A stretch of DNA of 32,240 bases. Source: Bacteroidota bacterium (GTDB lineage Bacteria > Bacteroidota > Bacteroidia > Chitinophagales > Saprospiraceae). Positions within the stretch are counted from its first letter, which is position 1, and the number at the start of each line of letters is the position of its first letter. The notes under the pieces were generated by a model that saw nothing but the letters and a program-made list of their open reading frames with translations, ran no database searches and was not told the DNA's origin. Shown here piece after piece: positions 16,823 through 23,362 of this stretch. The stretch is taken from assembly GCA_029567325.1 (NCBI GenBank), contig JAKQLF010000254.1, positions 1 to 32,240 of the forward strand. The letters run 5' to 3'. Made by a program: the position numbers and the translations under genes.

Positions 16823-17389
16823 TTACCCTCCACACGTCCCACATGCCTTCTTCCCATCAGTCGGCCCACACGCCACACAATTTCCGCAAGTAAAATGAGT
16901 ACACTTGCTATTGTGCCTCACACCTGTATTTTTGTTTCTTGAATAGTGTCCCGTTTGCGCTATCTGATTGCTTTTATGGGCATCCATATTTTGTTGAACA
17001 TCACTAAACCCTTTCCCAAAATCTTCAGGATAAAACCAAACTTTTATCTTATCTGTAAGACCAGCATAATCAATCGCACTTTGCAACATGATGCCATATT
17101 TACGATCTTTGACAGTACGCATAACCACGGCAATACCGGGTTGTTTGTTTGTTTGCAATCCATACCACAATGCCTGTCCGATTGAATTTTTCCAATGATC
17201 AGCAAATTCTACCTCAATCGCGTATTGTTCATTTACGATATCAGCTCTGCCACCAGAAAGAACCACCTCCATTTTACCACCTAACACTGCTTGTATCTCT
17301 TTGATGTAAAAAGATTCTGGCTGCGCAGATACTATTTGGCTATTCAGGAATAAAAAGAGATAGTAAAATGTAGCTTTAAGCAGTTTCAT
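16823..17389 (-). CDS. Exported PD-(D/E)XK-like protein with a Cys-rich tail
   Basis: The 188-residue product starts with a clear signal peptide (MKLLKATFYYLFLFLNSQIVSA). A compact nuclease-like core follows. GGRADIV (D50), AIEVEFADHWKNSIGQALWYG (E59, E61, K67, Q72) and PGIAVVM match the D...ExK/E...Q pattern of PD-(D/E)XK folds. The last ~30 residues hold HNSKC, CGNCVACG and ACGTCGG, probably a metal-binding knot. I chose the ATG at 17389 because AGAAGGA precedes it and it begins the signal peptide. The longer frame from 17437 runs inside cas6. The gene overlaps cas6 by 14 bases and precedes cas10 by 39, so it sits within the CRISPR operon. Its role is unknown, and an exported nuclease here is unexpected. 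Confidence 0.65.
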   Translation of the reverse strand: MKLLKATFYYLFLFLNSQIVSAQPESFYIKEIQAVLGGKMEVVLSGGRADIVNEQYAIEVEFADHWKNSIGQALWYGLQTNKQPGIAVVMRTVKDRKYGIMLQSAIDYAGLTDKIKVWFYPEDFGKGFSDVQQNMDAHKSNQIAQTGHYSRNKNTGVRHNSKCTHFTCGNCVACGPTDGKKACGTCGG

Positions 17390-18098
17390 ATTTCCTTCTA
17401 TGTTCCTGGCGGCTAGATCTTTCTTGCACATCATCAATGGGTTTTACAATTCCAAAGCCGACACTTACTCCTTTTCCGATTCCTGCATATTCTGGAATCA
17501 ATAGATTGCACTTGAATGTAAGACTGAATGTCAAATGAAAAACCTCCTTATATTCAATGTATTTTTCCTCTTTAATTTCCAGTAATTGTACATTAATAGG
17601 AAAAGGAAGGTGAGCATTCAGCTCTTCGGCAAAAAGGGTGATGTGTTTGCTCAACATGTTTTCTACGTAGGCAATTTTATCGACCAATCGTTCCAATTTT
17701 TTATATTCAGAAAAATTGTCTTGATTGAGCGCCATGTAATGTAAAATGCTGTATTTAAAATCAGTATCCCAAGTTTGAATCTGCACATACCTCAACCTTA
17801 CATCCTCTATTTCAAAATCATATTCTTTACCTTTGATGTTGAAAACAAAATCTTTTTCTCTCAAAAGATAATGAATATCGTCTGTCGCTTCAGCCAAACA
17901 GATCAAACAAGGTTTGCGGTCTTTGATTTTATATTGGATCAGTGGATATCTATATAAAAATTTATCATCACCCAGATGGTTGTGAAATAAGGTAGACTCC
18001 CTTTTGGTTTTCTCTATGATTGCTGCCCTTAATTTTGGGATATCATAAGATTGGAAAGGTTGATCAAATTGAATTTGTAAATACTTTGTTTTATTCAT
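17376..18098 (-). CDS. cas6: CRISPR RNA endonuclease Cas6
   Basis: Cas6 cuts the repeat transcript to release crRNAs carrying the 8-nt handle. The 240-residue protein fits the Bacteroidota Cas6b type. Its N-terminal ferredoxin-like half includes FLYRYPLIQYKI (47-58). The C-terminal half ends in the glycine-rich RNA-binding loop AGIGKGVSVGFGIVKP (205-220). H39 or H41 in LFHNHLG is a candidate for the catalytic histidine. It is the first gene of the type III-A operon, with a promoter-like region and an inverted repeat directly upstream. The charged tail after residue 222 looks disordered. Confidence 0.88.
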   Translation of the reverse strand: MNKTKYLQIQFDQPFQSYDIPKLRAAIIEKTKRESTLFHNHLGDDKFLYRYPLIQYKIKDRKPCLICLAEATDDIHYLLREKDFVFNIKGKEYDFEIEDVRLRYVQIQTWDTDFKYSILHYMALNQDNFSEYKKLERLVDKIAYVENMLSKHITLFAEELNAHLPFPINVQLLEIKEEKYIEYKEVFHLTFSLTFKCNLLIPEYAGIGKGVSVGFGIVKPIDDVQERSSRQEHRRKYETA

Positions 18099-18114
18099 TT
18101 TCAGGATTTAATTG

Positions 18115-18150
18115 CAATAATAAATGGGGCTTTGCATCCTATTTGCAAAG
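18115..18150 (-). promoter_or_regulatory. Putative cas6-csm operon promoter with the shared motif
   Basis: On the minus strand TTTG (18146-18149), 23 bases and TATTATTG (18115-18122, one mismatch to TAnnTTTG) form a promoter 16 bases before the cas6 ATG. Bases 18132-18149 hold the shared motif TTGCA, TCC, TATTTGCAAA. Here it also forms a perfect 7-bp inverted repeat, CTTTGCA (18130-18136) with TGCAAAG (18144-18150). Confidence 0.55.
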
Positions 18151-18317
18151 AATTAGTACTCATTTAATGTTAGAAACAAAATTTAGGCCATATTTTAAAA
18201 AAAGAACACATATAATAAATTTAATATATGGGTATGCCCCTCCTAGATGAAATTTTACATGGATTTTACATTTACTAACTCACTAAATTCTTTGGTTTTC
18301 TTCCACAATTCAGATAT

Positions 18318-18591
18318 CAACCCCCAATTGAATTAAATGAGTGGCGAAGCTGTGCAACCTTCAACACATTTTGCACACTTCTGTTACGTTTGAGTTGTCT
18401 CCTCGGCCGTAAATCCGCCAAATATCTGTGAAAACTTGCAGCCGGAATCAATCTTCCTACACTTGAAGCATCATGGTGACCCATTCAACCCAATTCAGGG
18501 TTGTATGAAATTGGGGATTTGATTCCCCGGGCTTCGCATGGGGCTAATCAAATTGAACCCTTTCTGGGTTCTGCCCATTTCTTCACCTTTG
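18318..18591 (-). repeat. Dispersed hairpin-rich repeat, copy A
   Basis: This stretch closely resembles 22113-22376 along its whole length. Shared words are GTGGCGAAGCT, AAAACTTGCAGC, CAACCCAATTCAGGGTTGT, ATTTGATTCCCC and AACCCTTTCTGGGTT. Several short stems are evident, such as AACCC-TTTCT-GGGTT. It is non-coding and accounts for most of the gene-free gap 18242-18667. Confidence 0.8.
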
Positions 18592-18667
18592 CCGATCTGT
18601 CCCGGGAATGTGGGTAAAATCATTGGTGAAAACTATTTTTCAAGACTTAAAAACACATTTTTTAAAT

Positions 18668-19529
18668 TCATCTTTTAAACAGTTTACTTTTTACAATTTT
18701 GCCCTCTCTTTTTGCTAAGTAATAAAGTATGATTCCAATAAGCCATAAAAAAGATGCTGTAAAAATTGACCCCTCAATTCCAACGGCACCTCCAGTTAAT
18801 ATCTCGGGATCATTGAATTTTGATTGAATGATACTGCCCATATCATTTACTCCTGTGAGATTTGAGCCATAAAAAGGCTGAGCAAAATTCCAACCTATAT
18901 GGAAGAAATAAGGTAGCCATATTCTTTTGGTGTAGATAAACATCATTGCCATTGTAAAGCCCCAAATCAAATAATAAAAAAGACTAAATAGGTTGGAATT
19001 GGGATTATAAATGTGTTGCATTTCTACTAACATTCCAATGACGAGGCTGAGATGAGTACCTAACCAATTCTCACATATGCGAATGATCAATCCTCTGTGA
19101 AATAAGTCTTCAACCATGGCCGCAACCCGCAACCAACAATACTGTGAAAAACTTCATGGAGTAGTGAGTGGTTGAAAGGCTCATTACTTGATAATACCCT
19201 AATAAGTATAAAATGAAAATCGATAATGATATTGTAAAAAACCCTAAGAAAAACCCTGCAAACAATTCTTTTAGCAAATATTTTGTGGAAAGCTCTGTTA
19301 TTTTTCTTTTATCATAAAACCGGAATAAATAGTAATAACTAACTAACAGTACCATTAATGAAAGACAATGAATAATTGGGTCAGCAATACTTCTATCCTG
19401 AATAAAACTATAAAAAAATGGTTTTAATACGAAGTTTTGAATGACGACAAATAGAGAAAAACAGGCGACAATTCCTATGATGATTTTTGTGATTGGAAAA
19501 TGCAGCAAGCTTTTAATGGATACATTCAT
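18668..19529 (-). pseudogene. CPBP-family membrane protease gene broken by a 7-bp duplication
   Basis: Two overlapping frames together encode one CPBP (Abi-type) intramembrane protease-like protein. The first part, from the ATG at 19529, has several membrane segments and ends in VLLVAG. The second resumes with the family motif MVEDLFHRGL (usual form EExxFRG), followed by an HIGWNF-type second motif. The break lies at a perfect tandem 7-bp repeat, CGCAACC twice at 19121-19134. Removing one unit restores a continuous reading, VLLVAAMVEDLFHRGL. A frameshift artefact or reversible slippage is also possible. CPBP proteins process peptides or maturation substrates in the membrane. The gene diverges from the HxlR regulator. 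Confidence 0.8.
19121..19134. repeat. 7-bp tandem duplication inside the CPBP gene
   Basis: Two exact copies of CGCAACC (19121-19127, 19128-19134) sit just before the catalytic EDLFHRG motif and shift the frame by one base. Confidence 0.9.
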
Positions 19530-19582
19530 TATTTCTTTTGATTTTATTAAATTCAAAATTTTATACAAAGAAAATTCATTAT

Positions 19583-19624
19583 TACCTTTGTAGCAAGTAC
19601 ATACTATAAAGTAGCCTACATACT
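19583..19624 (+). promoter_or_regulatory. Divergent CPBP/hxlR control region
   Basis: TACCTTTG at 19583-19590 is a perfect TAnnTTTG box pointing towards hxlR, though no well-spaced TTG is seen. Just after it, TACT-ATAA-AGTA (19602-19613) is a perfect short palindrome. AGTA-N7-TACT (19610-19624) overlaps it. These would suit an HxlR dimer. Confidence 0.4.
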
Positions 19625-19670
19625 AAAAGGATAGTATTGTTGATTATCAACATTTTAAATTTATAAATAA

Positions 19671-19994
19671 ATGAAGAATAATATTAAAAAGGCACATTGT
19701 GCAGTTGATTATGCCTTCCAACGAATAGGTGGAAAGTATAAGGGCCGAATTTTATGGATATTGAGAGATGGTTTTTTGAGATATGGGGAATTAAAAAGAG
19801 CAGTGGTGGGCATCACACCAAAAATGCTTACTCAAACGCTCAAAGAATTGGAAGCCGATGGACTCATTGATAGAAAAGTTTACTTAGAAGTTCCACCGAA
19901 GGTTGAATATTCACTTACCGATACAGGTAAAGAATTAATTCCGTTTATTAGTCAAATGAGAAGTTGGGGTGAAAAGCAAATGTCTGCAAATTGA
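19671..19994 (+). CDS. HxlR-family transcriptional regulator
   Basis: The 107-residue protein is a single winged helix-turn-helix domain of the HxlR family. The hallmark stretches are IGGKYKGRILWILRDG (17-32), RYGELKRAVVGITPKMLTQTLKELEADGLIDRK (recognition helix and following strand) and VEYSLTDTGKEL (wing). Members respond to redox or reactive compounds, sometimes through an N-terminal Cys. One is present here in AHCAVDYAF. The gene diverges from the broken CPBP gene, which is its likely target. Confidence 0.93.
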   Translation: MKNNIKKAHCAVDYAFQRIGGKYKGRILWILRDGFLRYGELKRAVVGITPKMLTQTLKELEADGLIDRKVYLEVPPKVEYSLTDTGKELIPFISQMRSWGEKQMSAN

Positions 19995-20026
19995 AAATTG
20001 GAATTATTAGGGTTTTGTTATATGGG

Positions 20027-20068
20027 TGCCACTAACGGGTTGGATTCGTGACGGCTATGGTGATAGCC
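20027..20068 (-). repeat. Cassette-boundary-like hairpin element 3
   Basis: TGCCACTAACGGG (20027-20039) is followed by a perfect 6-bp hairpin, GGCTAT-GGTG-ATAGCC (20053-20068). The TGCCAC(n)AACG word also begins the elements at 21105 and 21925. Confidence 0.45.
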
Positions 20069-20089
20069 AAAAAGTTATCAAATTCTGTG

Positions 20090-20278
20090 CTATGGCTTCG
20101 TGATTCTTTCTTTCTCTAATGCTTCTTTTATTTCAGCATTTATATCTCGTCCTTCAAAATGCTTTTTGGCTCTCTCAAGTTTTTCAGGAAATAATTCTTT
20201 TCCATGATACTTTGAATCTAATGATGGATCAACAGTAATATTATCATTCATTTTTTTAATTTCTTTTACTTCCTGCAT
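20090..20278 (-). CDS. Small hypothetical protein paired with a DUF6934-like gene
   Basis: This charged 62-residue protein has a predicted helical C-terminal half (PEKLERAKKHFEGRDINAEIKEALEKER). I do not recognise it. The ATG at 20278 begins two bases after the stop of the upstream gene. An alternative TTG at 20284 would overlap that stop. Small size and tight coupling resemble an antitoxin-like partner, but there is no motif to prove it. Confidence 0.5.
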   Translation of the reverse strand: MQEVKEIKKMNDNITVDPSLDSKYHGKELFPEKLERAKKHFEGRDINAEIKEALEKERITKP

Positions 20279-20280
20279 TT

Positions 20281-20721
20281 TCAATATTTTTTTTGAATAT
20301 AAAATGATGAATAATCTTTACCGACTTTAAAACGTTCGATTTCTCCTTCAAGTTCTCCAAAGAGTATAAAATTTTGCTGAATTATATCCAAAAAAATTGT
20401 TAAATATCTCCTATACAAACGATTACGTGAATGAGTACTGCCTTGAGCAAATACAATAGTCCCTTCATAATGTTCAAAAAAATCAAATAAAGTAGATGCG
20501 ACTGTAAGAAGAACTAAGTCAGTATCCCCATTATTGGTAGTAATGAGATCATCAAGAATTTCACCTGATGAATTTCTGTCTCCAAAAGCTAGATTATAGA
20601 AATTTTCATACATATGCTGATATACAACAATCTTAGGAATACTTCCTTTAGGTCCTTCACTTAAAAATTCAAAAGTTAAGTGATCAGATTGTGCTCTAAC
20701 TTTATATTTTTCTTTATCCAT
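20281..20721 (-). CDS. Hypothetical protein, DUF6934-like
   Basis: The 146-residue protein resembles a Bacteroidota-specific family of unknown function. Features seen are TFEFLSEGPKGSIPKIVVYQ near the N-terminus, the stretch YNLAFGD, then NNGDTDLVLLTVASTLFDFFEHY, and RNRLYRRYL. Such genes usually sit beside a very small gene in mobile, toxin-antitoxin-rich regions, as here. No catalytic motif is visible. The family name is from memory of the pattern and should be treated as tentative. Confidence 0.6.
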   Translation of the reverse strand: MDKEKYKVRAQSDHLTFEFLSEGPKGSIPKIVVYQHMYENFYNLAFGDRNSSGEILDDLITTNNGDTDLVLLTVASTLFDFFEHYEGTIVFAQGSTHSRNRLYRRYLTIFLDIIQQNFILFGELEGEIERFKVGKDYSSFYIQKKY

Positions 20722-20763
20722 TTATTCCTTCAAAACCTTAAATCTCTGGTCTTCAAACACAAG

Positions 20764-21048
20764 TTAAGAATTCCCGAAGGAATTTTCTGCCAAATTTAAA
20801 GCGTTTTGGACTTTGCCGATAGTCACTTCTTTTAGCACTCGATCCAGCATATCCACCACACACACTACCGTCGCTTCTGTGACACTCAAATTCACTTCAT
20901 CAGACAGGGTTAGCAGGGTTAGGATAGATGGCAATCTATCTACCATCACTGTCATAGATTATACAGAACCAAAAACAGAAAAGTTCTTAACTCTATATTC
21001 TTTACAAAGTTGTTTAATTTGTTCTAAGTTCTTTTCTGAAATTTTCAT
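20764..21048 (-). pseudogene. Truncated MNT-type nucleotidyltransferase fused to an unrelated tail
   Basis: From the ATG at 21048, 29 codons read as the start of a minimal nucleotidyltransferase, with NLEQIKQLCKEYRVKNFSVFGSV, and then stop at 20959-20961. The family would continue ARGE...SDIDLLV, but nothing of that follows. After the stop the same frame runs on to 20764 as a 63-residue segment (SVTEATVVCVVDMLDRVLKEV and so on) that I do not recognise. This looks like a deletion or recombination scar joining two gene remnants. Confidence 0.55.
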
Positions 21049-21104
21049 CACTCATTTATCTAAATTACAAAATTACAATTTTTCCACGGGTTCTATTATG
21101 GAAA

Positions 21105-21155
21105 TTGCCACAACGATTTGGCTATGTGCAGTGTCACGCAGGGCATTGCGTATAT
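21105..21155 (-). repeat. Cassette-boundary-like hairpin element 2
   Basis: TTGCCACAACGAT (21105-21117), a perfect ACGCA-N6-TGCGT hairpin (21136-21151) and GCGTATAT match the layout of the element at 21925-21966. It lies between the nucleotidyltransferase remnant and the gene at 21189. Confidence 0.5.
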
Positions 21156-21179
21156 TTGTTGTTGTTGTTGTTGTTGTTG
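21156..21179. repeat. (TTG)8 microsatellite
   Basis: Eight perfect TTG units lie next to the hairpin element and just beyond the stop codon of the minus-strand gene at 21189. It is non-coding in the best reading. Confidence 0.9.
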
Positions 21180-21188
21180 GCTGGCGTT

Positions 21189-21902
21189 CTATTTATTTGT
21201 CACAAGTTTTGTCTTTACAATAAACCAGGGAACAGTTTCGCAACCATTTTCTTCATTGTTCAAATATTCAAGGACTTGTTTTGAGTTTATGTCACTTTCA
21301 AACAAACCTAAATTGTTTAAAGTCAAACCAAATTTTTCTGAAAGTTCTTTCCCAATGTCGTGGCAATGAAATGTATGAAAACTACCACCAAATTCAATTC
21401 CAATGTAATCAAACCCTATAAATACTTCGTTTTCGTTTTCTTCAATTTCTTTCAAAAGTGTTAGCCGAAGACCAATGTCTCCCATTTTTTCGGATTGTGG
21501 CTTGAACTCTTCAAGAATGTCTGCACGTTCATTGGTGTCAAAGTATAATGCAAATATTTTAATGTCGTCTAATCGAGAAAAGAACCTGTTTTTGTATTCA
21601 ATTGCTGTCGCCAAGTCTGTAAACACATTTAAAAAGCCAATTTTGTTGTCATTGAATTTATTGTCAACCCAGTTTCTAATCTCATCTATTTGTTGGTCTG
21701 TTAAGAAGTAATTCTTTTTAATCTCGTCTAGCTGTTCATTGTTGTCCGATGTCCAACTATAAGACCAAACGTCAAGTATATGGTCATTTATACACTCGCT
21801 ACAAGTATATATGAAACCATTTTTATCTTCCCCATAATTTTTGGGTTTGAGCTTTGTCAAATAGTAACCACCGAAGTAATATTTTTTCTCTGTGTTGTTC
21901 AT
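21189..21902 (-). CDS. Hypothetical cytosolic protein
   Basis: This 237-residue protein has no signal peptide or membrane segment. An N-terminal CxxC (YTCSECIND) may bind metal. The middle is acidic and helical. A C-terminal part reads FIGFDYIGIEFGGSFHTFHCHDIGKELSEKFGL. I do not recognise the family. Related hairpin elements lie on both sides (21105-21155 and 21925-21966), so the gene may travel as a single-gene cassette. Confidence 0.65.
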   Translation of the reverse strand: MNNTEKKYYFGGYYLTKLKPKNYGEDKNGFIYTCSECINDHILDVWSYSWTSDNNEQLDEIKKNYFLTDQQIDEIRNWVDNKFNDNKIGFLNVFTDLATAIEYKNRFFSRLDDIKIFALYFDTNERADILEEFKPQSEKMGDIGLRLTLLKEIEENENEVFIGFDYIGIEFGGSFHTFHCHDIGKELSEKFGLTLNNLGLFESDINSKQVLEYLNNEENGCETVPWFIVKTKLVTNK

Positions 21903-21924
21903 ATGTTTTGGATGTCAGATATAC

Positions 21925-21966
21925 TTGCCACAAACGATTGTCTATACACCACTAATGGCGTATATA
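21925..21966 (-). repeat. Cassette-boundary-like hairpin element 1
   Basis: TTGCCACAAACGAT (21925-21938) is followed by a near-perfect 8-bp hairpin, TATACACC (21943-21950) with GGCGTATA (21957-21964), and ATAT. It lies directly upstream of the gene ending at 21902. Confidence 0.5.
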
Positions 21967-22112
21967 TCGCATTCAAAACTACTAAATATTTATATATCAA
22001 TATCATCTATGGGTCTTTTTGTCAAGGATATGAGCTGATCCTTGATATGAGTACATATCTCTGTTGTCTTGACAGATTGGATAATCTAGCTACTCATGCA
22101 CCATCCTGAAAT

Positions 22113-22376
22113 CAAGTCCCGATTGAATTAAACTAGTGGCGAAGCTATAATTACATTTTGCACACTTCTCTCATTTTGGTGTCGTCTTAATGGACGTAAA
22201 TCCGTCATGATCCGCGAAAACTTGCAGCTGAAATCAATCTTTCTTTATTTAAAACAACATGGTGACCAATTCAACCCAATTCAGGGTTGTTGGAAATTCG
22301 GGATTTGATTCCCCGAGCTTCGCACGGGGCTAATCAAATTGAACCCTTTCTGGGTTCTGCCCAATTCTTCACCTTC
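22113..22376 (-). repeat. Dispersed hairpin-rich repeat, copy B
   Basis: This is the second copy of the 18318-18591 element, in the same orientation, differing mainly in short insertions and substitutions. Together with the AT-rich stretch 22377-22584, in which I see nothing further, it fills the gap between the hypothetical gene and the toxin gene. Confidence 0.8.
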
Positions 22377-22584
22377 ACTGCTCTCTGATTTCAATTTATT
22401 GGCTTTTGTACCCTTTAATCATACTACAAACCATTAATTTTTATTTCAATGAATTCAAACAGATTAGCAATCTTTTAAATTTTTCAAAAAAAGTTTTTTA
22501 AAAGTAGTTTAAACATAAAACTTGACTCTGAACAATACTTATTTAAGACCACTTTTACATATTCATTACAACTCAATTACTCCT

Positions 22585-22917
22585 TTAATACTTCAAAATT
22601 TTATTCAAATTAATTACCAAAGTTTCCATTTCACTAATGGAAATAGTGCCAATTCTTTTTATCAACCTGTCTTTAGCGATGCTTCGTACCTGAAAGGTGA
22701 GAATTTCCGATGTCACACTCAACCCATTTTCATTGGATGGTTCCAACACAACCCCACCAATAAATAGTTTTATTTTTGAAGATAATGGGCAAGTGATCAC
22801 CAAATCATAGTGGTCATTCATGGCATTTCCGCTTATAATCACTACTGGTCTTAAACCACTTTGTTCTTTACCTCTTCTAGGATTCAGATCGGCTAGATAA
22901 AGATCACCCTTTTTCAT
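22585..22917 (-). CDS. MazF/PemK-type mRNA endonuclease toxin
   Basis: The 110-residue protein has the MazF/PemK barrel signature: KKGDLYLADLNPRRGKEQSGLRPVVIIS at the N-terminus, then VITCPLSS, and FQVRSIAKDRLIKRIGTIS near the end. These enzymes cut mRNA in a sequence-dependent way when the antitoxin is lost. The ATG at 22917 is chosen because the domain starts right there. It overlaps the antitoxin gene by 14 bases, the normal arrangement for such operons. Confidence 0.92.
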   Translation of the reverse strand: MKKGDLYLADLNPRRGKEQSGLRPVVIISGNAMNDHYDLVITCPLSSKIKLFIGGVVLEPSNENGLSVTSEILTFQVRSIAKDRLIKRIGTISISEMETLVINLNKILKY

Positions 22918-23149
22918 AATCCGATATTTGATCAAGGTAATCCGCAAAACCTTCCTCTGCTATTTCCAACATTTCCTTATCTCCGGCCAATTTCTTAAAT
23001 GAATCAATAAACATTCGCTTCTCAAGAGCTTCCAGATAATTTACCAAAGCCTTATTAATGATTTCATTTTTTGGAACTTGAAATCTTCTGGCCATTTCAT
23101 TTAACTTTTCAATAGTTTCTTCTGGCAGACTTGATGTGTAATTTACCAT
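22904..23149 (-). CDS. Ribbon-helix-helix antitoxin
   Basis: The 81-residue protein starts with a ribbon-helix-helix fold (VNYTSSLPEETIEKLNEMARRFQVPKNEIINKALVNYLEALEKR). An acidic C-terminal tail follows that would wrap the MazF-like toxin. It is first in the operon and presumably autoregulates it by binding near its start, but I see no obvious palindrome. Confidence 0.88.
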   Translation of the reverse strand: MVNYTSSLPEETIEKLNEMARRFQVPKNEIINKALVNYLEALEKRMFIDSFKKLAGDKEMLEIAEEGFADYLDQISDYEKG

Positions 23150-23306
23150 ACCTATTACGTTTTATATGCATGAAATGTAAATATAAAGTATAATTTGATA
23201 AAACTTCTTTCTAAGTTTGGGATTAATCTAAATTTATTTGAAATCCAAACGTTTCCCTTCCTTAAAAATAATCCCAACCCCTCTCCCTTTTTCAAAACCC
23301 AAACCG

Positions 23307-23314
23307 TACTTTTG
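23307..23314 (+). promoter_or_regulatory. Possible uvrA -7 box
   Basis: TACTTTTG matches TAnnTTTG and lies 48 bases before the uvrA ATG. No well-placed TTG -33 element is visible. Confidence 0.35.
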
Positions 23315-23362
23315 TCGTTGTCTCACTGACAAGCTTTAATGCATTCTAAAAAGTAACTATTT

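Noticed and set aside
17390-17437. Upstream start for the exported nuclease-like gene
   Set aside because: It would lie inside cas6 and bury the signal peptide. The ATG at 17389 has AGAAGGA upstream and begins the signal sequence.
21105-21966. Canonical integron attC sites
   Set aside because: The boxes do not match RYYYAAC/GTTRRRY and no integrase gene is present; kept only as a cassette-like hypothesis.
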